64,000 bases of DNA, taken from Mucilaginibacter sp. L294 (GTDB lineage: Bacteria > Bacteroidota > Bacteroidia > Sphingobacteriales > Sphingobacteriaceae). The stretch covers positions 1 through 64,000 of the forward strand of contig NZ_LGEK01000012.1 in assembly GCF_001636615.1 (NCBI RefSeq), read 5' to 3'. Both the position numbers and the translations under genes were made by a program. The notes below the pieces were generated by a model, which had not been told where the DNA came from, searched no databases, and worked only from the letters and a program-made list of their open reading frames with translations. Positions within the stretch are counted from its first letter, which is position 1, and the number at the start of each line of letters is the position of its first letter. Below are positions 52,593 through 61,722 of this stretch, piece after piece.

Positions 52593-52728
52593 CTCACCCG
52601 GTCTTTGCTTCGCCCGACCACCCTCTCTTCGCTACGCGGAAAGAGGGGTTTGATTTACAATTTTGCTTTTCTCCTCACCCTCTTTGCGCAGCAGAGAGGG
52701 TCGACAAACGCAGTGAGGTCGGGGTGAG
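52593..52728. repeat. Palindromic intergenic repeat, family B copy 2
   Basis: Begins CTCACCCGGTC and ends GAGGTCGGGGTGAG; contains ACCACCCTCTCTTCGCTACG and CCTCTTTGCGCAGCAGAGAGG. It is the reverse-complement arrangement of the element at 26571-26694. Confidence 0.8.
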
Positions 52729-52806
52729 TAAACTACGCGCTTGCAAAGTATCCCTCCCCATACTATTTCCAAACCCTCACGTTATTATATTTATTAAATT
52801 ACGCCC

Positions 52807-53598
52807 ATGGCAGCGGCTCAGGATTTGTTTTTAGGGAATAACAGGGTGGTTAGGGCGGTGAGCGGCACTACCATCGCGCTTACGGCTTATGGCGCCGGGG
52901 CGGGTTTTGAGGAATGGCATTCGCATGCTAATGATAGTATCAGTCTGCTGCTATCGGGCACGCACCACGAGAGTTTGCAGGGCAGGGAACTTAAACGTAC
53001 CCCCGGCGACCTCAAATTTATCCCGGCAGGGGTAATGCACCGCTGCGAACAGTATTTGCCCGGTACCTGTAAAATTAACCTTGATTTGAACGGGCAGGCG
53101 CTGCAAAAAATGGGGATCAGCGAAGAACAGCTGGCGGGATTGTCGGGCAGTTCACTACCGGCAAAATTCACCCTGTTGAAACTGTACCACGAGCTGGTGG
53201 CGCATGAGGTGCCCGAGGCTTCAACAGAGCTTTTGCTGTTCCAGCTTTTTAACCCTGCCACACCACCCAAACACAAAGGCGCGCCACCGCTTTGGGCCGA
53301 GCGCTTAAAAGATTTGCTGCATGATGAGTGGGACAAGAATTTCCACCTGGATGATCTTTCGGCACGGCTGGGGGTGCACCCGGTAACCATCTCGCGGTAT
53401 TTCCCGCTGTATTTTGCCACCACACTGGGCAATTATATGCTGCAGATTAAGGTAAACAAAGCCTTAACCATGATCAGGGCCAGCAATACGCCGCTTACCC
53501 AAATTGCCTATAACTGCGGCTTTGCCGACCAGGCGCATTTTACCCGCACCTTTAAAGCCATTACCGGCTACCGCCCGCAGGAGTTCAGGAAGGCGTAA
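52807..53598 (+). CDS. AraC-family transcriptional regulator with cupin domain
   Basis: A 263-residue regulator. The N-terminal cupin half has EWHSHANDSISLLLSGTHHE and PGDLKFIPAGVMHRC; the C-terminal half is a two-helix AraC DNA-binding domain (LDDLSARLGVHPVTISRYFP, LTQIAYNCGFADQAHFTRTFKAITGYRPQEFR). The ligand is unknown. It ends 77 bases before the M3 peptidase gene, and could control it. Confidence 0.9.
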   Translation: MAAAQDLFLGNNRVVRAVSGTTIALTAYGAGAGFEEWHSHANDSISLLLSGTHHESLQGRELKRTPGDLKFIPAGVMHRCEQYLPGTCKINLDLNGQALQKMGISEEQLAGLSGSSLPAKFTLLKLYHELVAHEVPEASTELLLFQLFNPATPPKHKGAPPLWAERLKDLLHDEWDKNFHLDDLSARLGVHPVTISRYFPLYFATTLGNYMLQIKVNKALTMIRASNTPLTQIAYNCGFADQAHFTRTFKAITGYRPQEFRKA

Positions 53599-53674
53599 AA
53601 AAACCGCATTCAGGCTAATTTGGTTCAATTTTGATGGTTTGCTATTGCCTACTTTTGGGATATATTCATTTACA

Positions 53675-55546
53675 ATGCATTCCAGATACTATCATAAACT
53701 TGCTTTTATACTTTGTTTACTGTTGCCATGGCTGCACACCAACGCGCAGCAGTTCGACCCTTTTGACGGCAACGCGGCGGCTTTTCATGTAAAGCTAAGC
53801 CGTTACTTTAAAACCGAGGAGGATGAAAAGGCCGCCCGTGTTTTGGTGACCGATAGCATTAACCGTTTTAAGGCAGATACCGCCTGGACGCTTAATAACC
53901 TTGCCGCGCATCTGGATACTTACAGCAGGCTATTGGTTGCGATAGAAAGGCATAACCAGTATTTTAGGCTGCGTACGTATATCAATAAAAACGATAGCCT
54001 GGCAAGGCAGGCTTACAACCAGGTTGACGAGGTTGAAAGCGGATTGGAAGGTATTACCGGGCGCATGCTTTTGCAGCCAAGGTTTGCCGCCATCACCGAA
54101 GTGCAATTGAAGCAATATCAGCTTACTAAATACAAATTTTTGCTGAGCAAAGCCAAAGAACAGGCGGTGCACAGCCTGCCCGAGCATGACGAGCAACTGC
54201 TGGGCAAGGTATCTGACGATATGATTGACCACCTGACCGACCGCTACGATAACCTGATGAGCAGCATAACGGGCGACAGCATCACCATTAAAAACAAAAA
54301 GTACAGCCCGGTGAAGATCTGGAGCGGCATATTGCAGAACCCGGATAGCGTATTGCGAAGGCAGGTGAGCGAGGCTTACTACAAAGCCTACAGCGACCAC
54401 GCCGAAGTGATTGCCGCCGCGCTGATTGATATAACCCGCCAAAAAAACATCCTGGCCAAACTAAGGGGATATAAAACCGCTACCGACCGCGTTTATGGTC
54501 GCCGCTTGCAACTGGCGGAAGAAAGCGTTAAAAAAATGCTGGGTGAAATGAACCAATATGCCGATGTATTAAAAAACTATCAGCGGGTGCAGGCTAATCA
54601 AATTAAAAAACAAACCGGGCTGGCCACCGTGCATAGCTGGGATGCATCGCTGCCGATGGGTTTTACGTGGCAACCGCTTCCCTTTGCCAAAGTAAGGCCG
54701 CTGATACTGGACGCGCTTGCGCCACTGGGGGATGAATACACCCGGCATTTCGCCGCTTTGTTAGACCCCGCCAACGGCCAGATGGAGATTGCCGGTGGCC
54801 CTAACCGGGTGAACGAGAATACCTCGGTAGGCTTTATCGGCGTACCCGAAAGCCTGTATATGAAAAGCTATAACGGCACGCTTGGGGATGTATCGCGCCT
54901 GATACACGAAGGCGGGCATGCCATACATGAGCAACTGATGAGCGATAGCCGGATTGTGCCATCCTACAAATACGGGCCAAGCATTTTGTATGAAGCCTAC
55001 GCCATGTTTAATGAATTGCTTTTGCTGGATGCGCTGGAAAAACAGGAAAAAACCAACGACGGTAAAGCGTTTTATACCAAGCAGTTTCTGGATAAGCTAT
55101 CGCACGAGATATTTACATCGGCTGAAGAAGGGGCCTTTGAGCAGGGCTTGTATGATGGCGTGGCCGGCGGCACAATCAACACCCGCGATGATGTGGACAA
55201 GCTTTACGCGGGCATCATGAACAAGTATGATAGCTATTTCCCTGCCGAGCCGCAACGCAAAAGCGAATGGATAAACAAACGCCTGGTTTTTGATGACCCT
55301 TTGTATAACGTTAATTACCTGTACGCTATTTTAGTATCGTGCAAGTTGTACCAGCAACAGCACGCCGACCCTAAAACGTTCGCTGTAAAATATACGGCCC
55401 TGCTTAAAAACGGTTTTGATGCCCCGGCTGCTGACCTGCTTAAAAAGTTTATGGGCTTTAGCCTGGATAGCGGCAGTTTACTGAAAGACGCACTGGGTTT
55501 GATGCGCGATAAAACAAGTAAGCTGGAGGGGTTGTACGCGAGATAA
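53675..55546 (+). CDS. M3-family oligoendopeptidase, secreted
   Basis: A 623-residue zinc peptidase with a signal peptide (LAFILCLLLPWLHTNAQQ). The catalytic site is HEGGH, His411-Glu412...His415, in LIHEGGHAIHEQL, with a downstream Glu in YEAYAMFNELLLL as probable third ligand. The fold is oligoendopeptidase-F like. The ATG at 53675 gives a clean signal peptide; a longer frame reaching into the AraC gene is rejected. Expected to hydrolyse small peptides in the periplasm. Confidence 0.9.
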   Translation: MHSRYYHKLAFILCLLLPWLHTNAQQFDPFDGNAAAFHVKLSRYFKTEEDEKAARVLVTDSINRFKADTAWTLNNLAAHLDTYSRLLVAIERHNQYFRLRTYINKNDSLARQAYNQVDEVESGLEGITGRMLLQPRFAAITEVQLKQYQLTKYKFLLSKAKEQAVHSLPEHDEQLLGKVSDDMIDHLTDRYDNLMSSITGDSITIKNKKYSPVKIWSGILQNPDSVLRRQVSEAYYKAYSDHAEVIAAALIDITRQKNILAKLRGYKTATDRVYGRRLQLAEESVKKMLGEMNQYADVLKNYQRVQANQIKKQTGLATVHSWDASLPMGFTWQPLPFAKVRPLILDALAPLGDEYTRHFAALLDPANGQMEIAGGPNRVNENTSVGFIGVPESLYMKSYNGTLGDVSRLIHEGGHAIHEQLMSDSRIVPSYKYGPSILYEAYAMFNELLLLDALEKQEKTNDGKAFYTKQFLDKLSHEIFTSAEEGAFEQGLYDGVAGGTINTRDDVDKLYAGIMNKYDSYFPAEPQRKSEWINKRLVFDDPLYNVNYLYAILVSCKLYQQQHADPKTFAVKYTALLKNGFDAPAADLLKKFMGFSLDSGSLLKDALGLMRDKTSKLEGLYAR

Positions 55547-55638
55547 CCACCGTCCTTGTTGATGTTTAGATTTTAATTCCCTCCTCTGTCGCCGCAGGGT
55601 CTCACTACGTTCAGCATGACAAAGGGTTTTTTAAAACT

Positions 55639-55674
55639 GTCCTAAGGGTTGTTGGTGCGGACACCAGCAACGGG
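55639..55674. repeat. Family C repeat copy 2
   Basis: Reads GTCCTAAGGG then TTGTTGGTG, CGG, ACACCAGCAACGGG; three differences from copy 1 at 52401-52436. Just upstream (55604-55620) is half of a GTCTCACTACG / CAGCATGAC type repeat. Confidence 0.8.
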
Positions 55675-55688
55675 ATGATCTAATTCCT

Positions 55689-55979
55689 TTAGCTTCTCGC
55701 TCTGCCTCTGCCGTTCTCTATAGCGTCTTTAATTTCTTTGGCGTCGCTTTTTGAGAAACCGTGGGCCTCAACCTTGTTGCCATTGTGGTAAAAACGAATG
55801 GTAGAGTAACCGATAAGCGGGGTATCAATCTCCACTGCCGAGATGCTATCGTAAGCCACAGAGGTTTCGTCGCCGCTGAACAGGCCGGGGATTTTGATAG
55901 TGATGCCGGTTGGTTCAACAATGATCTGCGCGGGGAAAAGCTTATTACCTTCTGACAGGCGTGATGCGGTGTATTTCAT
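55689..55979 (-). CDS. Small PH-like domain protein
   Basis: A 96-residue protein with the pattern of a bacterial PH-like domain: QIIVEPTGITIKIP, TSVAYDSISAVEIDTPLIGYSTIRFYHNG and a final helix (SDAKEIKDAIENG). No signal or membrane span is seen. Function unknown; related domains mediate protein contacts. Standing alone between repeat-rich gaps. Confidence 0.7.
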   Translation of the reverse strand: MKYTASRLSEGNKLFPAQIIVEPTGITIKIPGLFSGDETSVAYDSISAVEIDTPLIGYSTIRFYHNGNKVEAHGFSKSDAKEIKDAIENGRGRARS

Positions 55980-56072
55980 GATCTTAATAAGGGGTATGAA
56001 TTAATGCTTCAAAAGTAACGATTTAATCATTATCAATATTATAATCGCTTTGTATGTTCTGTAAGCAAATAA

Positions 56073-56105
56073 GCAAGCGAAAGAGAATAACCCTCTTTCG
56101 CTTGC
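56073..56105 (-). terminator. Intrinsic terminator after the YXWGXW gene
   Basis: GCAAGCGAAAGAG and CTCTTTCGCTTGC pair perfectly around AATAACC. On the minus strand it lies about 70 bases after the stop of the gene at 56173. Confidence 0.8.
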
Positions 56106-56172
56106 ATGTGTTATAAACTAAATAATGGCAGTATCGCAGGGGCTTTTTAATAGGCCTTGCGGCAACATATAG

Positions 56173-57132
56173 CTATTTTTCCCGTGCCTGTTTTTCGTGT
56201 TCTTTTTCAGCATGTTGTGCGGGTTGCCTTTTTTGCCTGGCTGGCGTTTCGGCCTGGCGCATTTTTACACGCTCACTGGCGCTTGCAGCATGGCTTTGCT
56301 GTTTTGGGGTTACTACCGGGCTGTTTTTAGCAATTTTATCGTTGTTTTGGTTTGCAAGGTGTTTATTGCTGTTTGCCGGCGCATTACTTTTATCTGCAGC
56401 AGCTTTAGCGGGTTTGCCTTTTTGCCCAAACCTGTCGCCATTAACTTTATTGTAGGCAGTAACAGCAGGCTTGCCCTGGTTTGCCGATGCATGCTGGCTG
56501 CGATTAGCCATTGCTTTCTGCTCATGCGAAAGCTGATCGTGGGTTGGCTGCACATGTTTTTCTTTCATGGCGGTTAACTCTTCGGGGCGTGGTGTTGCAT
56601 TTACGCCGCCCCGGCCATTAAAGCTTGCGCGGTTATTAATGGTGGTGTTATTGTTAACCACAACGGTATTATCAATATAGGTGTTCTTCACTACGGTTTT
56701 ATTAACGTTAACCACGGCGGTGTTATACCTAAAGGAGTTACCTTCCCACCGGCCGCCGCCAAAACCCGATCCGCCGTAACCGTAGCCATAATTAACCCCA
56801 CCATAAAAGCCAACATGGCGGCCCCAATACCCGGCATGGAAGCTGTAGATACTGCCATCGTATCCCCAATAGCCGGGTGTCCATAAATAATGAGGACGCG
56901 GCGGGCTCACCCAAACGCCCGGTACCCAGTAGTAATCGCCCATATTATTATCATACGCCCAGTATCCGGGTACCCACAAATAGCCATCTACAGGGCAAAG
57001 CGGTTGTGTATAAACCGGCAGGGCCGGAGGGGCTATATTTATAGATATGCCTACGCTAACCTGCGCAAATAACTTTGATGATGACACTAAAATTAATGCC
57101 AGCAAAACAAAACCTTTAATTACCTTTTTCAT
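56173..57132 (-). CDS. YXWGXW-repeat secreted protein
   Basis: A 319-residue protein with a signal peptide (VIKGFVLLALILVSSSKLFA). The mature N-terminal third carries aromatic repeats of the YXWGXW type (CPVDGYLWVPGYWAYDN, YYWVPGVWVSPPRP, YLWTPGYWGYDG) and a Gly/Tyr-rich stretch; the C-terminal half is basic, Ala/Gln/Lys-rich and probably disordered. Members are found in the envelopes of many Gram-negatives; function unknown. Confidence 0.85.
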   Translation of the reverse strand: MKKVIKGFVLLALILVSSSKLFAQVSVGISINIAPPALPVYTQPLCPVDGYLWVPGYWAYDNNMGDYYWVPGVWVSPPRPHYLWTPGYWGYDGSIYSFHAGYWGRHVGFYGGVNYGYGYGGSGFGGGRWEGNSFRYNTAVVNVNKTVVKNTYIDNTVVVNNNTTINNRASFNGRGGVNATPRPEELTAMKEKHVQPTHDQLSHEQKAMANRSQHASANQGKPAVTAYNKVNGDRFGQKGKPAKAAADKSNAPANSNKHLANQNNDKIAKNSPVVTPKQQSHAASASERVKMRQAETPARQKRQPAQHAEKEHEKQAREK

Positions 57133-57241
57133 AACGTGATTGTTTACGTATATGACAAAGTGAATGCGGATAAGTTAGGCCAAAGGCATTAGAATTGGAT
57201 TAGAGTTTGAAGCTGATCATCATGGCGTTATATCAAAAAAA

Positions 57242-57269
57242 CAAGCGAAAGAGATAACCCTTCCGCTTG
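57242..57269 (-). terminator. Intrinsic terminator after the lectin-like lipoprotein gene
   Basis: CAAGCGAAAGAG and CTTCCGCTTG pair imperfectly around ATAACC. Same general design as the hairpin at 56073, and downstream of the gene ending at 57340. Confidence 0.65.
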
Positions 57270-57339
57270 CCTGCATTACTAAAAACTGATCAATGAGCAA
57301 TGATGTATCTACTAATTTTGCTCAACTAAATGCGACTCA

Positions 57340-57888
57340 TTAATCATTACCTGTAGGGATTAGCTTCCACATAAATTTATCGGTAGGCTCGGGGGCCTCA
57401 AAACGGATCTCGGTTGGCAGGTTGGGGCTAAACACAAAGCTGCGCAGGGCATCGCCATTATAAAAAGTGCTTTTAATGTACCATTGTTTAGCATCAGGCG
57501 CGGCAACTATCCTGAAGCTGGTGCCCGAACCGGCGGGGCCTATCATAGGTGTATGGTCTTTAACCGCGTTTGGCTGAAAGTACATGTTATCGGTACCGGC
57601 CAGGCGCATAGTGTAGCTGATACCCTTTTTAGTTTTATACTGCTTTACCTCCCATTTTTGGGTGCCACTGCCGCTGTAGGGTTGTAAAAAAACATTTTGG
57701 GCAACGGTGGGCTGCCATGGGGTAAGTGCCTTTGCGTTATTTACAATAAAGTAAGTACCACTGGGTGGCGGCATGGTGTTATCGATACCGGGGGGCATTT
57801 GGATGCTTTGGCCTATGGTTTTTAATTGGCTGCAGGCCGATATGGCCAGCGTAAACAGCACAGCGATAGATAATTTTAGTGTTTTCAT
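57340..57888 (-). CDS. Ricin-like (beta-trefoil) lipoprotein
   Basis: A 182-residue lipoprotein: MKTLKLSIAVLFTLAISACS (lipobox ISAC, Cys19). The mature part has three QxW-like blocks (GTQKWEVKQYK, ..QWYIKSTFYNG, KFMWKLIP) with YFIVNNAKALTPW, matching ricin-type beta-trefoil lectin domains, which usually bind sugars. The start at 57888 is chosen over a frame running 72 codons further upstream, because only it gives a lipoprotein signal. Confidence 0.8.
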   Translation of the reverse strand: MKTLKLSIAVLFTLAISACSQLKTIGQSIQMPPGIDNTMPPPSGTYFIVNNAKALTPWQPTVAQNVFLQPYSGSGTQKWEVKQYKTKKGISYTMRLAGTDNMYFQPNAVKDHTPMIGPAGSGTSFRIVAAPDAKQWYIKSTFYNGDALRSFVFSPNLPTEIRFEAPEPTDKFMWKLIPTGND

Positions 57889-58035
57889 GGCAGGTGTTTG
57901 TTTTGTTTGATACAAGTTTAACAGCCTGATGGATACACTTTTATGATAATGAGCGGAGCAGGGTTTACGGGTTAGTGAAAGGGGCGTTTGGGAGAGGGAA
58001 GGAGGAGTGGTACGGGGGAATGTTAATAACCGATC

Positions 58036-58145
58036 GTCATTTCGAACGAGGTACGAGGAGAAATCTTTTACAACAAGCAGGTGACTTTGCATACCCGGAT
58101 GCAAGGTGTAAAAGATTTCTCCTCACTCCGTTCGTTCGAAATGAC
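58036..58145. repeat. Palindromic intergenic repeat
   Basis: GTCATTTCGAACGA and TCGTTCGAAATGAC are perfect complements, with AGGAGAAATCTTTTAC and GTAAAAGATTTCTCCT nested inside, so the element is a near-perfect long palindrome of 110 bases. Confidence 0.85.
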
Positions 58146-58167
58146 ATGGTGGTAGAGGGGCTTGGCC

Positions 58168-58404
58168 CTAAAAAGCCATTTTCCTTCTTATCAGGATAGC
58201 GTCAATGCGTTTGCCAACGGCGTTGAGTACGTGTTCGTCTAAAAAATCTTCGTTGCGTTGCATCCATTCGCTGCCCAGTTTAAAAAGCATGGCTACTTTG
58301 CCATCGGCAAATTTTACGTTCCATACATGCCAGGTTTTAAAATAGGCACTTGTAATTTCAATAAGATGTGCTGTTCCATCGGGCAGTTTAATCTTGTGTT
58401 TCAT
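58168..58404 (-). CDS. Small conserved-looking protein, function unknown
   Basis: A 78-residue protein, MKHKIKLPDGTAHLIEITSA at the start, with WHVWNVKFADGKVAMLFKLGSEWMQRNEDFLDEHVLNAVGKRID. It has a compact beta-alpha composition and no signal or span. I do not recognise the family. Codon use and Met start look like a real gene. Confidence 0.6.
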   Translation of the reverse strand: MKHKIKLPDGTAHLIEITSAYFKTWHVWNVKFADGKVAMLFKLGSEWMQRNEDFLDEHVLNAVGKRIDAILIRRKMAF

Positions 58405-58442
58405 AGCTTGTAGTTGTGAGTCGATGTCCTATAGAGACGTTA

Positions 58443-58499
58443 GAAAACACGCTATTATTGTCTAAGGTTTGTCGCCCAATTGTCTGAAAACGTGTTTTT
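58443..58499. repeat. Imperfect inverted repeat in the gap before the acyltransferase gene
   Basis: GTTAGAAAACACG faces CGTGTTTTTAAGCTAAC across about 30 bases. The remaining gap (58405-58693) shows no gene. Confidence 0.35.
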
Positions 58500-58693
58500 A
58501 AGCTAACTTGTTAATTTTCAATCACTAAAAAATTTGCAACATTTGGGATACGGCATTTATCTTCCTTTTTGGATCCTGTTTCTTAAAATCCTGCTTCCAA
58601 TATGCCGTTCATCAAAGCCCGGCTGCCGTTGGTCAAAGTAATTTCAGCACCCCGGCTACAACCCATTCTTTTGAGTAATAAATCAAAAAAGAC

Positions 58694-59917
58694 ATGGAAA
58701 CCACACAACGACAAACCTACCTCGACTGGCTGCGGATCATCTCCATAGCTGGTGTATTGTTCTTCCACTCGGGCATGCCTTACGCTGCCGACGAGTGGTG
58801 GCACATCCGCAACCACGATACCAGCGCGCTGATGGCGCAATCAAACTATTTTATGCACCTGGTGCGCATGCCGCTATTGTTTTTCATCAGCGGTACCGTT
58901 AGCTATTATATGATGCAAAGGCGCAGCGCGTTAAGCTTTATAGGCCTGCGTTTTACCCGCTTGTTTATCCCGTTGTTGGTGGGGATGTTAGTGATTGTGC
59001 CGCCGCAAATTTATATGGAGCGCATAAGCCACGGCTTTACCGGCAACTACTGGGATTTTTATAAAACCACGTTTACTACGGGCGTTTACCCCAAAGGAAA
59101 CCTGAGTTGGCACCACCTTTGGTTCATAGCCTACCTGTTTGTGTATGATCTGGTATTCGCGCCCATATTTATGTGGTTAATCAGCGATAAGAGCGCCAGG
59201 TTTAAAGCGGCATTGAACGGCCTTGCCAAAGGTAAATGGATCTACGTGATAGCCATCCCATCGATAGTTTGGTACACCTTGCTGAGCCGTGTTTACCCTC
59301 AAACCAGTAACCTGGTGTACGATTACTGCTTTATTGTTTACTGGCTGCTGTTCCTGCTGGCGGGGTTCATCTGCATACTGCAACCCAACCTGATGGAGAG
59401 CCTGCAGCGCAATCGCCGCTTTGCCATTACCATTGGTTTTATTGGCATACTGGCCGTAAACTACCTGTGGCTAAACCCGCCGCCAAACAATGCCGAATGG
59501 GGTTACCTGCGCGGGTATTCGTTCCGTGCCTTATCGGCTATGGTTGGCTGGGCCTGGGTATTGGGTTTGGTGGGGTATGGTAAGCAATATTTGAATCGCC
59601 CGCATAAGTCGCTTAATTATTTAAACCAGGCGGTGTACCCGTTTTATATCCTGCATCAAACAGTAATTGTTATTTTAGCCTATTACATTGTGCAAACCAA
59701 CGATACCGTGATCATGAAATATATTTACACGGTTGGCGTAACGCTTTTCATCACCATGGGCATCTATCATTTGCTGGTAAAACCTTACCCGGTAACGAGG
59801 TTTTTATTTGGGATGAAACCATTAGAGAAGAAGAGAGTAGCGGTTAGCGGATTAACGGTTAAGAAAGAAACCGATACGAAAAAATGGGTTGAGGAGAATG
59901 CAGGTGTGTTGGTGTAA
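58694..59917 (+). CDS. Acyltransferase family 3 membrane protein
   Basis: A 407-residue integral membrane protein with about ten spans and the family start YLDWLRIISIAGVLFFHSGMPY (catalytic His in FFHSG). Further signatures are MPLLFFISGTVSYYMM and HHLWFIAYLF. Family members acylate sugars in glucans, O-antigen or peptidoglycan; the acceptor here is unknown. Separated from the next gene by a perfect palindrome. Confidence 0.88.
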   Translation: METTQRQTYLDWLRIISIAGVLFFHSGMPYAADEWWHIRNHDTSALMAQSNYFMHLVRMPLLFFISGTVSYYMMQRRSALSFIGLRFTRLFIPLLVGMLVIVPPQIYMERISHGFTGNYWDFYKTTFTTGVYPKGNLSWHHLWFIAYLFVYDLVFAPIFMWLISDKSARFKAALNGLAKGKWIYVIAIPSIVWYTLLSRVYPQTSNLVYDYCFIVYWLLFLLAGFICILQPNLMESLQRNRRFAITIGFIGILAVNYLWLNPPPNNAEWGYLRGYSFRALSAMVGWAWVLGLVGYGKQYLNRPHKSLNYLNQAVYPFYILHQTVIVILAYYIVQTNDTVIMKYIYTVGVTLFITMGIYHLLVKPYPVTRFLFGMKPLEKKRVAVSGLTVKKETDTKKWVEENAGVLV

Positions 59918-59966
59918 GAGCTGGCGAGTTAGATAACCGAGGCATAAGTAAATATTGAATATCAAC

Positions 59967-59995
59967 ATAGCGATGGGTTTTAAACCCATCGCTAT
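59967..59995. terminator. Palindromic terminator after the acyltransferase gene
   Basis: ATAGCGATGGGTTT and AAACCCATCGCTAT are perfect complements around a single T. It ends 12 bases before the ATG of the next gene and probably limits read-through. Confidence 0.7.
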
Positions 59996-60007
59996 TATAA
60001 ACAAAAA

Positions 60008-61033
60008 ATGAAGCAACTGCTAAAAAACATCTTCCCCGGGTTTTACGGGCTGCTGAATTACTTTACCATCAGGCTGCTGCAGGATACCGACTCGCACTCG
60101 CATTTTTGGATGCGCCCCTGGGCTGTTACCACCGGCGAAGTGGTGATGAGCTTTATTGTGGGTTATTTGGTATTGGGTGGGGTCCATCGTATTTGCAGAT
60201 ATACCGATAATAAAGCGGGGGGCACCGTTCAGGCAAGTTTTATCACCGAGCTGTGGTACGTTATCGCCTTATCGGTATTGGTTAACAATATTGTGTTATT
60301 GCCGGTTGCAGCCTTTACGGATGACGGCCTGTCGCTGAGCGATTTCGCCGAGATCAATATCGTGCCGCTGCTGTATACGCTTATTTATTATGGCATTGTT
60401 CGCAGTCGGACTTATTTAAAAGCCTATGTGGCGAACCAGTTACTGGTTGAAAAACTTACGAACGACCACTTGCAAACCGAGCTCAAATTTCTGCGGGCGC
60501 AGTACCACCCGCATTTTTTATTTAACGCGCTAAACACTATTTATTTCCAAGTGGATGATGATGTGGCAGGGGCCAAGCAAAGTATCGAGCTGCTATCCGA
60601 ATTGCTGCGTTACCAACTGTACGACCGACAGCACCAGGTAAGCATTAAACAGGAGCTGGACTACCTGCAAAACTACATCCTGCTGCAAAAAGTACGCGCC
60701 AGTAAAAAGATGGTGTTGAATATTCAGTTTGATGAAGAGTTGACAGAGCAGCAAATTTACCCGTTGTTGTTTTTGCCACTGGTAGAGAATGCTTTTAAAT
60801 ACGTGGGAGGGAAGTACCATATCAATATCAGCGCGAGTAGCATGGCAGATGGCATATTGTTCAGGGTGCAAAACGATTTGCCGGATAACATCCAACCCAA
60901 TCCTGATAGCAGCGGTATTGGTATTGAGAACCTGAACCGCCGGCTGGAACTGCTTTATCCCGGCAGGCACAAACTAACACTGGATAAACACCCCGATCAT
61001 TTTATTGCCGAACTTGAACTGAAATACCAATGA
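60008..61033 (+). CDS. LytS-family sensor histidine kinase
   Basis: A 341-residue membrane kinase with about four spans and a His_kinase domain; the phospho-acceptor His169 is in AQYHPHFLFNALNT, with the ATPase region ending SSGIGIENLNRRLELLYPG. Its stop overlaps the regulator start (ATGA), giving a coupled two-component system. The inducing signal is unknown. Confidence 0.92.
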   Translation: MKQLLKNIFPGFYGLLNYFTIRLLQDTDSHSHFWMRPWAVTTGEVVMSFIVGYLVLGGVHRICRYTDNKAGGTVQASFITELWYVIALSVLVNNIVLLPVAAFTDDGLSLSDFAEINIVPLLYTLIYYGIVRSRTYLKAYVANQLLVEKLTNDHLQTELKFLRAQYHPHFLFNALNTIYFQVDDDVAGAKQSIELLSELLRYQLYDRQHQVSIKQELDYLQNYILLQKVRASKKMVLNIQFDEELTEQQIYPLLFLPLVENAFKYVGGKYHINISASSMADGILFRVQNDLPDNIQPNPDSSGIGIENLNRRLELLYPGRHKLTLDKHPDHFIAELELKYQ

Positions 61034-61722
61034 CGAACAAACCCATCACCTGCATCATTACCGACGATGAACCCTACGCCCGCAAAGGCCTGCAGGCTTA
61101 TGTAGAGAAGACTGATTTTTTTGACCTGAAAGGCCAGTGCGAAGACGCCATGGAACTTGGCGAAATGCTGAAAAAGCAACCGGTTGACCTGTTGTTTTTA
61201 GATATCCAGATGCCACATATTACCGGGGTGGAATTTTTGCGCTCGCTTAATAACCCACCCAAGGTTATTTTCACTACGGCATTTAAGGAGTACGCTATTG
61301 AAGGTTTTGAACTGGATGTACTGGATTATATGCTGAAGCCGATATCGCAGGAGCGGTTTAACAAAGCCGCCCAAAAAGCAAAAGACTACTTTGACCTGAA
61401 AGGGACTACCACCCCGCCCGATTACCTGTTTGTAAAAGCCGACGGCCGCTTAGAGAAGATAGTGTTTAACGAGGTGCTTTTTATTGAAGGGATGGAGAAC
61501 TACGTGATCATCCACACCACTAATAAAAAGGTGATCACCCATAGTACGCTAAAATCATTGATAGAGAAGCTGCCAAAACAGGCCTTCCTGCAAACGCATA
61601 AATCGTACATCGTAGCCATTAACAAGGTTGGCGCGGTTGAAGGGAACATACTGTATGTAGGCAACCAACAGGTACCCATCAGCAGGCAATTGCGCGACTA
61701 TGTGCTGGGGCGGATTATTTGA
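61030..61722 (+). CDS. LytTR-type response regulator
   Basis: A 230-residue regulator: receiver domain with Asp58 in LLFLDIQMPHITG and the conserved Lys in DYMLKPI, then a LytTR DNA-binding domain (KADGRLEKIVFNEVLFIEGMENYVIIHT ... FLQTHKSYIVAINKV). Partner of the upstream LytS-type kinase. Its last eight bases overlap the end of a convergent gene. Targets are unknown; the acyltransferase gene just upstream is a candidate. Confidence 0.93.
   Translation: MTNKPITCIITDDEPYARKGLQAYVEKTDFFDLKGQCEDAMELGEMLKKQPVDLLFLDIQMPHITGVEFLRSLNNPPKVIFTTAFKEYAIEGFELDVLDYMLKPISQERFNKAAQKAKDYFDLKGTTTPPDYLFVKADGRLEKIVFNEVLFIEGMENYVIIHTTNKKVITHSTLKSLIEKLPKQAFLQTHKSYIVAINKVGAVEGNILYVGNQQVPISRQLRDYVLGRII

Larger units (their letters stand above)
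52323..52806. other. 484-base intergenic region between divergent RCC1 and AraC genes
   Basis: No gene is seen. It holds the family C repeat at 52401-52436, a GC-rich stretch with CGATAGCAGCGGATACCGG and GCGGATAGCGGGG words (about 52465-52535), and the family B repeat at 52593-52728. Both promoters should lie near its ends. Confidence 0.6.

Noticed and set aside
53504..53674. 57-residue N-terminal extension of the M3 peptidase
   Set aside because: Overlaps the AraC gene in another frame and would bury the clear signal peptide starting at 53675.
57889..58104. 72-residue N-terminal extension of the ricin-like lipoprotein
   Set aside because: Partly inside a palindromic repeat; only the Met at 57888 gives a lipoprotein signal.
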